In this document: positions 23,729 through 32,999 of the stretch, one piece after another | Layout of the letters: every line of letters starts with the position of its first letter | How positions within the stretch are numbered: the first letter of the stretch is position 1 | NCBI GenBank assembly: GCA_050084515.1 | Contig: CM114274.1 | Location: forward strand, 32,302,001-32,366,000 | From: Blasia pusilla | Taxonomy: Eukaryota > Marchantiophyta > Marchantiopsida > Blasiales | Direction of reading: 5' to 3' | Length of the DNA stretch: 64,000 bases | The notes under the pieces: model-generated | The model's input: only the letters and a program-made list of their open reading frames with translations | What the model was told of the DNA's origin: nothing | Database searches by the model: none | Program-made: the position numbers and the translations under genes

Positions 23729-24835
23729 ACGCAAGCCTGCAGGAACTACTGCTAAGCTCGGATCTACTGTACCATCAATGTTAGGAAGGTGACATGGCGC
23801 ACAATTATGCACATGGTCCTTCCATACCATACCATCACGTCCCTCCAGCAAAAGAACACCGAATGGCAAACCGTCACGCACTCTCAAGATAGTGCGCCCT
23901 GTAGTCACATCCAACGTCGTCAATGCCGTCTGCTGCAAGTAGACATAATCTCCCTGATGAAACCTCCGGATAGTTGGTCGATAACCACCACACCGAATAG
24001 TCGCATATCTCAACGTATCTCGATGCTGCGCAATCGCCAAGTTCTCGAACGCCATGGACATCACTCTCCGAAACAACTCAGCCCTCTAAAAACATGCTCG
24101 CACCCATACATCTGGGTCATCAAGGTCCAGCACCTCACTAGCATCTTGACGAATGGCCGCAGGTAAACCTGGCTCTCGGCCATAAAGTAGCAAGTACGGT
24201 GAAAAAGACGCTAAGGATGCCTACCTGCTGAATCTGTATCCCATCGCCAACCATTGCAACTGGAGGTCCCAATCTACTAGGTGCCCTCTCTGCAAGCCAT
24301 ACTTGTGTAAACCCCTCTTCACCGTTTGCACAACTCTCTCCGCTAATCCATCCGCCTTGGAATGATCTCGCGAAGTCGTGCGGTGGTCGATCAGCGCCTG
24401 ATCACACAAGGCCTGGAACTCATCCCGAAACTCGGTACCCTGGTCTGTCAACACCTCAGCCGATGCGCCATAATGACTCAGCGCTCTGTCAAGGAAGGCA
24501 TAAGCTACTCCCTCACTTGCTTTGTCAGGCAATGCAACCAACTCGATCCACTTCGAGAAGTGCTCGACCATCACCAACACATAACGAATGTGACGCTCCA
24601 TCAAAGGCAAAGGTCTTGCAAAATCCAAACTCCATCTATACCCTTAGCCCATGATCGGTAATGGATGCAACTGTAGAGTCAGAGCATTGAATGATGCTCG
24701 GACCCGATCACACACCATGCACCTGGCAACAAACTGGTGAACGTCAGTCTGCATGCCTCGCCACCAATACTGAATCTGGAGCAAGTTGTACGTTCGCTTC
24801 ACCCCAAAGTGACCCAACTCCTCATGGGCATGCTA
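23729..24835 (-). pseudogene. Gypsy integrase (methyltransferase element)
   Basis: The zinc-binding module runs from HAHEELGHFGVKRTY (near 24832) to CMVCDR (24707), giving an H-C-C pattern with the expected spacing. The core shows Asp in SLDFARPLP, Asp in VLTDQGTEFRDEF and Glu in GLAERVVQTVKRG, so the DDE triad survives. A TAA interrupts before the core at about 24645 and another stop follows YRFSR at about 24221. The post-core segment in 23790-24076 (GDYVYLQQ, ILRVRDGLPFGVLLLEGRDG) resembles the GPY/F-type C-terminal domain of Ty3/gypsy integrases and leads directly into the PHD finger. Confidence 0.88.
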
Positions 24836-24850
24836 CACTAGTCGTGCTCT

Positions 24851-26689
24851 CTACGAAGGATGTGGCACTACGCGTACTCTGCCATCCTCCCAAACCCTCA
24901 AAGCATGTGTCCCCTCCCAACGGAACCGTCTGGCCCGCTGTAGGATCCGATCTCGCTCACTAGCACCCATAGTGCTCGGAACGCTGCCAGTACGAAGGTA
25001 CTCCAAGACTACTCCATCATAATGAATATCTCGGCCACCTGTCGTCTCCTCACTAGCCTCGAGATCCAAGGACTCTCCATTAGACCTCGCCATCGAAGTC
25101 TCCACACTCTGGCTCTCCATAGCCAACATGCCTAAATAGGCTGACGCGTGCCATCTTGGCACCGACTCCTCATCACTCTGTCCATGCCATCGAGCTCCAA
25201 TCGCATCTCGCTGACTCGGGCATGGGTTACGACTCAACCCATCTGCATCCTGGTTGAGCGTCCCAGATCTATGTACCACCTGAAACTCATAATCCTGCAA
25301 CAACAGAGTCCCATCTCGCAAGCTTCCCTGTAAGCTTGCCGGACTCCATCAACCACTTCAGTGGTTGATGATGAGTGATGATGGTAAAGGGGTTGCCAAA
25401 TAAGTAACACCTGAAATGCGCAACAGCCCACACCGTAGCCAAGCACTCACCCTCATACGAGTTGTACTTTGCCTCTGCAGCGTTGTTCGAGTGGCTAGCG
25501 TAAGCCACCACAAACTCTCTACCCTCATCATCATGCTGGGTGAGCACCGCTCCAAGCCCCAACATGCTCCAATCTGTGTGCAACTGGAAACGACGCCCCT
25601 TGATCGGTCTCCTCAAGATGGGGGCAGACGTCAACCAGTCCTTGAGCAATTGAAATGCTCGCTCCGTCTCATCCCCCTAGTGCCACTCGTGATCCATCTT
25701 GGTCAGCAAGGTCAATGGCTTCGCAATCGAACTGAATCCCTTGACGTATAACCGATAGAAGTTTGCCGATCCTATGAATGCGCAAACCCGGCTCACATCT
25801 GTAGGGCGTGGAATGCGTGAGATAGCCTCTACCTTCATTTGCTGAACACCAAGGCCCCCTGGATATATCGTATGACCCAAGTACTCAATCCGGTCGTAGA
25901 AGAACTTGCACTTGCTTGGATGTAGCTTCAGCCCATGTAATTGCAATCGTCAAAACACCTCCTCTAGATGTCGCTCATGCTCCTCGACCGTGGCACTAAA
26001 GACTACGATGTCATCAATATAACACCTAGCAAAATCCAGACTAGCCAAGATCCTATCCATGACACTCTGAAACTCATCCGGGGCGTTCTTTAACCCAAAT
26101 GGTAAGAACTACCACTAGTACAAACAATCCTTCCCGTGAGGATCGATGCCCCAAAATGCCGTCTTCTGCCTGTCCTCCAATCTGATAGGCAGCTGATGGT
26201 ATCCGGCTCGCAAATCCAATGAACTGAAGACCTTTGCGTGACCAATCGTATCAAAGATCTCCTCAGGGGTGGGCATGGCATACCTATCGGACTTTGTCTG
26301 CCGATTGATAGGTCGGTAATTCCCACACATCCGCCTATCCGTCCAGTTGCCATGCACATCCTTCTTGGTGGGCATGATAGTGGTAGATGCATACTCCCCA
26401 TGCGACATCTCCACTAGTCCTGCTCTGACCAAGTCATGGCTCCTACTCTGAATCAGAGCCCTCTCCATATCACTATACCTGTAGGGTCGTCGGAAGATCG
26501 GCGTATCACTCGACAACTCAATGCGGATCCCCGTTCCTTCAGCGTACCCAAATCCTCCATGCTAAACGCAAAGCAGCTCCTATAACTCCTGAGGAACTGA
26601 TGTATTCGGCGTCGCTCTCCTCTTGTCAACTTAGGGCCCATATCTGGCTCCCAAGTCTCCATCGTGACTACGGTAGGACTCTCTGGCAT
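24851..26689 (-). pseudogene. Gypsy reverse transcriptase and RNase H (methyltransferase element)
   Basis: The order is an N-terminal lead (SCFAFSMEDLGTLKE, near 26560), then RT fingers and palm. The palm reads VFSSLDLRAGYHQLPIR, then FLPFGLKNAPDEFQ and the catalytic YIDD at 26010-26021. The thumb motif EYLGHTIYPGG comes next. RNase H begins at QLHTDWSMLGLGAVL, with YEGECLATVWAVAHF next. The third acidic position reads THHQPL, where TDHQPL is normal for the family, so a catalytic Asp is lost. The domain ends at GTLNQDADGLSR (near 25245). Stops and frameshifts occur near 26105, 25950 and 25678, and the RT N-terminus itself is split between two frames. Confidence 0.9.
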
Positions 26690-26878
26690 GGGTATCGGTG
26701 GTTGCTATGGTGCAACCCCGTCTCGAACAACAACACTCGGCGGCTCTCCTGCAGCCAACTGCAAACTCTGATCTCCTCCACGTGCAGTGTCCGAAACCAC
26801 GCTCGATGTTGTGGTTATCATCTCCTTGCATACCTGCAAAACATCCCAAGAAGTCCAAGGGTGTCTCTCCCGATCTCC

Positions 26879-27970
26879 TCAGGTCTCGCCCCCAGCCACT
26901 GCCTCCACCGTCTCGGTAGGCATGGGGCTCACCAACGCAACCGCTGTGATCTGTCGCGATCTCATACGACGCTGCTCAGCCACTCCCAAGCTGAGGATCC
27001 ATGTCAAGCAGTTCAAGTCCATCGCCTGACCCAAGACATGGCGTCGTGATGCCTCTAACACTGACAATACTGCCGTCACTCCTGCAGGAAATCCCATCGC
27101 TTGCTCTCTCTCGTCGGCGTTGGGCTCCACTAACCGCTGAACCTGGTCATCCCAAACCAAGCCAGGACCGGCCTCCTTGTATGCATAGGAAGCGGGAAAA
27201 CTCACAAACGTGGGCAAGGCTGCCCGCGGCCTGCCTACCCTGTTGACCACAGTCAATGGTGGTCCATCATCGTGCTCGATCGCGCTTGGATCGACGATCC
27301 GGATCGAATGGAATCCACTAACAAATGGGAGGGGCGCTCCACTCTCGCATACGCCCTCCGTAACATCGCATGGGGCACCAAGTTGGTCCACCATAGACGC
27401 GGGCGATGGGCTCTAGAACCTACACTTGCCGCATCCAAGAACACTGCTGGGCCGATCCAGGCACGCACCTGATGAGCACTTGTCACCACCCGTTACTCAA
27501 GTCTCCTAAGATCGGCATATTCTCCGAATGTAGGTGGAGAACAAGACGGTGCTCTGCAGAATGCCGTAAGACCTCAACATCTCCCAAAACAACCTGGATC
27601 GAGTGTCACCAACCCGCCTTGTCAAAGACTCGATTGGCCCTACGATATGGCCAACCGGCAATGACCAAATCAATGGTCCCTACCGCTCTAAGTCCTGCGC
27701 CCCAACAACAAAATATCCTCGGTAGGGAACTCGATACCCTTTGTATCTGCTGGGACTTGCACAATAAGTCGGGAAACGTGAGACGTAATCGCGTGCCACA
27801 TGTCCTAGTGAGACGCGCCTCGCAACATCATCACTCTCCACATACAGGTATTGTTGTACTCCCACTCCTGCCTGCAAAACAACAGCTAACCTAGTGCTAA
27901 TCCCTCCAAAGAGATCTAACACTTGAATACCCTCCTCCGGGGTACACCACACAATGGGTGTGGTATCCAA
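26879..27970 (-). pseudogene. C5 cytosine DNA methyltransferase domain inside the gypsy polyprotein
   Basis: Methyltransferase motifs occur in canonical order on the minus strand. Motif I (AdoMet binding) is VLDLFGGIST at 27893-27922, followed by YLYVESDD. Motif IV is DLVIAGWP at 27642-27671, where the catalytic Cys after the Pro reads Tyr (TAT at 27645-27647). The TRSRLFWEMLR helix follows. Motif VI is SENMPILGD at 27501-27527. Motif VIII-like is GSRAHRPRLWWTNL. Motif IX-like is NADEREQAMGFPAG and motif X is RRHVLGQAMDLNC. The I-to-X order excludes the rearranged DRM type and fits a DNMT3-like or other conventional enzyme. It lies between protease and RT, so it was part of the polyprotein. 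At least four frameshifts are present. The intact ancestor would have methylated DNA, perhaps its own cDNA, which is inference from published retroelement methyltransferases. Confidence 0.9.
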
Positions 27971-28278
27971 GGGTGTCATCGTAGCACTCCTTGCTACCTC
28001 GGGTTCCTCAGACCCGTCACGCTCCGGTGCAAACGCCTCGCTCCACGCAGTCTGCACGTGCTCATCTGCCAATCGTCGAAGCTTCTTAGTCGAGCCCCAC
28101 ATCGGCACCTCTCCTCCACGGAATGATGCACCTACCATAACACTCCTCTCCACAAAAATGTCACAAATGGGAGTATCCTCTGCATGGACATGTCCCTCAA
28201 TCAAATCACTAGGCCAAGTGATGGCACTGCTAAGGTCGCCATCTCTCGTGGCCGTTGCTCGATCACTGCACCTGTGAA

Positions 28279-29157
28279 TCAAACGGGTAATGAGCTAAGG
28301 CGCCCATCACCTGACTGCCATCCTGGTCTGTAGGACGCTGACTCCTCCCAATAATCTAGGGAAAACCCCATCGGGTATAACACTGCTCCACCAACCAAGA
28401 CGTCGTAGGACTCTGCACCAGTCACTATCGCCTTGGCGCGCACCATAGACTCATCAATAGGATGTTCCAAGCGAATCCTCACCACGACCTCCTGTCGGAT
28501 GATATACTGTGTGGTACTCGCTCCACCCAAGGATGTCTGTATCCGGAATGGACAACGCTCCACATCGGCTCACGTCAAGCCCAATCCTCTGAATGACGCT
28601 TTCCCCAACATCAGGGGTTGCGCTCTTGAATCCAACAAGACACGCTGCGGACTAAAAGCTCTACCTCCAGGACTCACCAATTGGAAGACCTCTCCTCGGT
28701 TATCCAGCAACACAACACCAAGAGAAGCCATGGCACGCTCTATCGCGGGTCTAGCAGGCATCTCCGCCATTCTAGCAGCCGTAGCCTGCCTTGAATCTGA
28801 CGTGGATAGTCCGAGCATCCGCTCCAAGGGCAGGTCGATCACCTCCTCTGCAATCACCTCTGAACGTGAGGCAGGAACTCCAACTCTGCGCTCACATACT
28901 GACGCAGCCAGCCGAAAAGCCTCGGCGGGCGTACCCCCCAACGTCATAACATCGGAAGCAGAAAATAAAGAAGTGCGGTACACAACGGTGGCCGCCCCCA
29001 ACAATGTGCTCGACACATGCCCCTCCTGAGCATCAACAATAGGAGTCGTCGCACTCACTTCTTCCATTGCCCTCCGTGCCTGCACACCAACAACATCACC
29101 CACTCTCATGGAACTTTGATGAGGACCCATCGATGGGGTCCTCATTGCTTCAGACAA
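28279..29157 (-). pseudogene. Gypsy aspartic protease region
   Basis: A long open frame (29157-28570) ends with the retropepsin-like active-site strand RVLLDSRAQPLMLGK, where D-S-R stands in place of the usual D-S/T-G. A single TGA separates it from the next in-frame part (28563-28279), which shows AKAIVTGAESYDVLVGGAVL and YRPGWQSGDGRLSSLP, the second half of the protease fold. The TGA sits where a CGA Arg codon would be one transition away. The N-terminal part, rich in Ala, Glu and Ser, is not recognised. Loss of the active-site Gly would inactivate the enzyme even without the stop. Confidence 0.78.
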
Positions 29158-29296
29158 CGTGAAAGACTGAGGAAGCCTAGTCTTTTTTCTGGCTTCCCCT
29201 CGCTATGGATCCAACTCTGCGGCTGCTCCACGCGTCACAACTGCGGCGGCCTCCATCTGGGCAACCCCGCACATCCAACCAGGATCCTCCAGATCT

Positions 29297-30858
29297 CTAG
29301 TTGCTCCATATGATGTCGATGCCACGGATCCGGCATCGGGTAACCTCAATGCCATAGCGGCAATCTGCTCTCCTATATTTGTTGTATCTCGGCGACCATC
29401 CCGGCCTCGCCGGCGTCTCCCTCGGCGCGTCTAGGTGGTGGTACTCTACCTCCTCCACGGGCAGCTCCACCACCCTATCGGGCACTCCAGCTCCTCGTCC
29501 CCCAACGGGACCACCTGGTGCACGATCTCTAGGCCCACCCGGACCGGCTACTCGCTCTAGTGCCCTCTCTGGCCCTCGGTCCGAACGTAACTCAGGATGT
29601 AAACTGAAACACCTGGCGCGTGTAAGACCATACCTCTGACAATAGTCACACTGATAACCTCATGGTGCAGCACCATCTCCTCCTCCATGCTGAGGCATAC
29701 GTCCATGACCCTCCATGCTGAGGCATACGTCCATGACCCTGACGAGTGCAATGGCGCTGATGATGGGCTCCACCACATGACCAACAAGTAATAGTAGGCG
29801 GCTGCTGTTGAGCCGCATATGAAGGCGCAGGTCTCTGTGCCACGGGCTCCCGGTATCCTCCCTGAGCTCATGGTGCCACAGTTGACCTATCTCGAAGTCC
29901 ACGTTGCTGCATAGGTGGTGCAGCCAATCGCGACTGCTCTCTCCTAGAACCCATGGTGGCTACGCTCTCCTCCGCCATGTTGCGCTTAATGTTCTCGGCG
30001 GTCCTATAAACATCTCTCAACGTAGGGGAGGTGTTCATAAGAAGCACCCCCTCCCGCACCCGTGGCCGCAAGGTCTGGTCCAGCATCGCGTACCATGACT
30101 AGATAGCCTGAGCCTCTGTCACCCCCTGAGTGACGTTGATCAACCGGCGCAAGCGAGTGTAAGCCTCACGTAAACTCTCACCTGGGCGCCTCTGGAAGTT
30201 GTGGATGCTCCGCAACTTTTCCGTCCGTACCCCTTGGTAGCTCGCCCTTAACTCAGTAAAGAACTCAACCACGGGGTTGAACCTGGGACGAACCCAACTA
30301 GACGGTGCAACTGCTCCAGTGCGAGTGACCCCTCCTAAAACATCACTAGTGGAAGAGGAAGTAGCCTCTCCTGACTCCTCCTCCTCATCTGGGAACGGCT
30401 CCGTCCATGACACATAGTGTGGGTCGTAGTAGAGTCGCCATGCCTCAATCTCCTGGGCTTATCTGTGGGAAAACTCATGGTAATCGTCATGGGTGCCTCC
30501 TCTAAATGCTAGAACATACCGTTCCATGCTGTAAACGGGTTGAACAACTCCTAAACTCTGCTATGAAATCGTGCAACTCAATCGTACCTACTGCACCTGA
30601 AAACCTACGCAGTCCTCTACCCCGGTCGTCCATATCGTACGCCCAACTAGTAGGACCACTCACAATGTGTGGCGATGTGCTCAAAAATTCCTCTACATCC
30701 TCTCCCTCGTCTGACAATGACACAGAAGGAGGTCGAGGTGGTCCCTGAAGTGAAGACCATCGAAACCTCACGCCACTTCGCGTAAAACCTCTAGAGCTAC
30801 TCTCAGGTTCACCACCTCGCCTCTCAAAGTCCCGAACGGACGCCGTGATGACCCTCAT
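29297..30858 (-). pseudogene. Gypsy gag with two zinc knuckles
   Basis: The capsid-like part has GTIELHDFIAEF (30560), then FFTELRASYQGVRTEKL and RRPGESLREAYTRLRRL (30250-30130). An in-frame TAG at about 30092-30094 comes before SWYAMLDQTLRPRVREG. The C-terminal part has a degenerate CCHC knuckle, CWSCGGAHHQRHC (near 29770), and a second Cys-rich knuckle, CDYCQRYGLTRARCFSLHPE (near 29600). A 28-bp tandem duplication at 29683-29738 shifts the frame between them. These knuckles bind RNA during particle assembly. Homology ends near 29297 in a stop. Confidence 0.8.
29683..29738. repeat. 28-bp exact tandem duplication in gag
   Basis: The unit CTCCATGCTGAGGCATACGT plus CCATGACC is present twice, back to back. 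Since 28 is not a multiple of three, the duplication shifts the reading frame between the two zinc knuckles. Confidence 0.9.
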
Positions 30859-30959
30859 GCCCTTCTCACCCGATCACTCTTGCCTCGCGAGTAATCCCTC
30901 AATCACTCATCCCAAACATGCGGCACTCGATCTACACTCTCCCTCCCCGAGACATGTAA

Positions 30960-32991
30960 CGTGCGGCAATAAGCGGCGTGGTGCGGAAAATTGACCAGGC
31001 TATCATCTCATCGACAACCTACCCTCAATTTCGGACATCCCACACAGGTCTATGTCCCCTAAATCACATACATAAATGATGCTCTCAGCATCCACACACC
31101 CAATATCCCCAAATAAACTACCCAAATCCCAGAATCCCTCACACCTGAACACATGTCGATGTCGCTCCTCAGCAACTGCGAATCTCAACCCCAACTCGGT
31201 CGTGAAGACAACTCCTCCAATCAGCAAGTCATACTCCTCCCGTACTCACGTTGCTCAAAACTCCTCGATAGACGGTGCAGTTCCAGCGGAACGATGCGGC
31301 GTTGTAGGCGGCACGGAACGGCTACGAACGGCATGGCCCTCAATGATGGGATGCGGCACTCGGCGGCATACCCTCCTCAATCAACAATAAACCCACACTC
31401 TGCTCCACAATGCCGGAGCGGCTCCGCGATCAAGACGGTGCGGTGCGGCCACGAGCGGCACGGCGTGGCAATCGGCTGCGCGTTGCGGCTACGGGCGTCA
31501 CGCACGCTACCCGATCGTCGTTAAGCGGCTACCAATCACAACGTAACAGCAGGAAATCAAAACTCAAACACTATAACAGAAGGTCATATGCCATCACAGG
31601 TTGATGACGGTGGCGGCCAAAACAAAGTACGTGGTGGCGACGCAAGTCCGAGAATCAACGAACGTTGTGGAAGACCCTCCACTCCGTAACGGTGGCAATG
31701 GCAACCAAGGGTGGACAACAGACGGTGGACCATTGACGGTGACGGTTGACCATTGATGGTGACGGACGAACGGTGATGGTAACGGTTGACAATGATGGTT
31801 GACCATTGACGGTGAAAGTTGACGGTTGACGGCGACGGCCGCCGCCACACCACGCCGCCACGCCAAACCCTAAACCAGCCGCCACACCGGCCCCCGCCGG
31901 TGTGGCGGCTAGTTTAGGGTTTGCACAATTTAACCCTAAAAATTTCCTAGCAATGGCAATTTTGCAAGATTGACCATAAATTTTTGCTCGCAATCCAAAT
32001 TGTGCATTTTTTGTTGCACAGCATGCATTGCTTCACGATCTACGCCAGCATCAAAAAATATTTGGAATTGGACATTCCAGTAAAAACTGGCGAGGATTGT
32101 CGTAAAGCCCAATGTCTCTTTCTTCTACCCAACATTCGGCAGCGCTTCCGCGCTGATTCCTCCCAACACAAACGTAAACCCTGTAAAAATGCAAATCAGC
32201 AAGCGACATGGTGCTCCCAAAAGCACCGGCATGGGGCAACCCGCCCCATACTCAATCCCTATCACAAATTGGGCACCGCTTCCGCGCGCCACTCTTTTAC
32301 ACGAAAAATCGGCAAATGCAAAGAACAATCCAGCAACCCTTGCTCCGATGAGCACTCCCATGAACCGTTGAACGGGAAACACAGTCCCCAACCTGCAAAA
32401 ACAATGAGTGACCACCGAGCTCCCCCATGAAGCTCTCTCACTCTCTCATTCTCTCTTTCTCTCATTCTCTCATTGTAAAGTAAGATCCAATCTCTCTCTA
32501 CATAATCTCACACCATAGCTCTCAAAGGTGTGCACTCTCTCTCATGTCAAACCAAACCCACTCTCCTAATGAGAGGCTTGGGTTACACTCACAAATCAAG
32601 GGACCATAGCTCCGCCGCCTCATGCCAAGAGGTTCAACAAAGAGAGAATGAGCTCTCAAGCTCTCTCTCCTTTGGATATATACCCCTCCCCTCTCCCAAG
32701 CTCTCTCCATGGTAACCTATTCTCCCAAGTCACCTCTTTGGCTCTTGACCTGATGTAGGAGGTCAAGGGCCACTTACCAAAAATATAAAGTCAATCATAT
32801 ACTCAAAATGGTACTTACCTAAAATAGTAAGTTTCTCAACATGGCTCCAAATAAGCCAAAACGAAGGGGAAACCTGCCCTCTCACGTTTCCCGGGGCCTC
32901 AGCAGGTCATCATCGACCTTCTAGGCCTGTCCTACACTACTCTTAAAGACGCTCCACTAGATCTCACCGATCTATCCTAAAGGACGTGACA
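30960..32991 (-). repeat. 5' leader and LTR R copy 2 of the methyltransferase gypsy element
   Basis: The right 518 bp (32474-32991) is LTR R: TGTCACGTCC at 32991 and CTTTACA ending at 32474 on the minus strand. To its left, 30960-32473 is shared with copy 3 at 36412-38740, and part is shared with 6632-7140. Whether R alone or the whole 2 kb is the LTR is undecided, since no clear initiator-tRNA primer site (TGGTATCAGAGC) is visible next to either candidate boundary. A GACGGTTGACCATTGATGGT-type minisatellite lies at 31700-31850, and the telobox hairpin follows. Confidence 0.7.
31865..31922. repeat. Near-perfect 27-bp inverted repeat with telobox ends
   Basis: Arms 31865-31891 and 31896-31922 pair with one mismatch around a CCCC loop. 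The outer ends are AAACCCTAAAC and GTTTAGGGTTT, the plant telomere-like telobox. The inner part is GC-rich (GCCGCCACACCGGC). Copy 3 at 38.19 kb keeps only the right arm. Confidence 0.9.
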
Positions 32992-32999
32992 AAGACTAT

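Larger units (their letters stand above)
23484..32991 (-). mobile_element. Ty3/gypsy retrotransposon with DNA methyltransferase and PHD finger
   Basis: Minus-strand domains run from high to low coordinates: gag (30.86-29.56 kb), zinc knuckles, aspartic protease (29.16-28.28), C5 cytosine methyltransferase (27.97-26.88), RT (26.69-25.68), RNase H (25.65-25.2), integrase (24.84-24.1) and a C-terminal PHD finger (23.73-23.59). A leader/LTR of about 2 kb lies upstream at 30.96-32.99 kb. Frames change at least ten times and several stops occur, so this copy is dead. Most domains are nevertheless unmistakable, which implies a moderately recent insertion. Methyltransferase genes inside retrotransposons have been reported in dinoflagellates and in a charophyte alga (de Mendoza and colleagues, 2018). 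A land-plant-like copy that also carries a PHD tail is the notable feature here. Confidence 0.88.

Noticed and set aside
26600-27049. Plus-strand 149-codon frame
   Set aside because: It is antisense to the end of the methyltransferase domain and the RT lead, with no recognisable protein.
26879-27970. The methyltransferase as a separate host gene that a gypsy element happened to land next to
   Set aside because: It sits between protease and RT on the same strand with no LTR, intron or promoter at either edge, and the domain order of the element is continuous around it.
26879-27970. A DRM-type methyltransferase
   Set aside because: DRM enzymes have the motif order rearranged, with VI-X before I-V. 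Here motif I comes first and IX-X last.
28433-29029. Plus-strand 198-codon frame
   Set aside because: It is antisense to the protease region of the gypsy element.
32181-32465. Overlapping open frames on both strands in the LTR leader
   Set aside because: They are repeated with frame-breaking differences at 38.47-38.70 kb and lack any domain.
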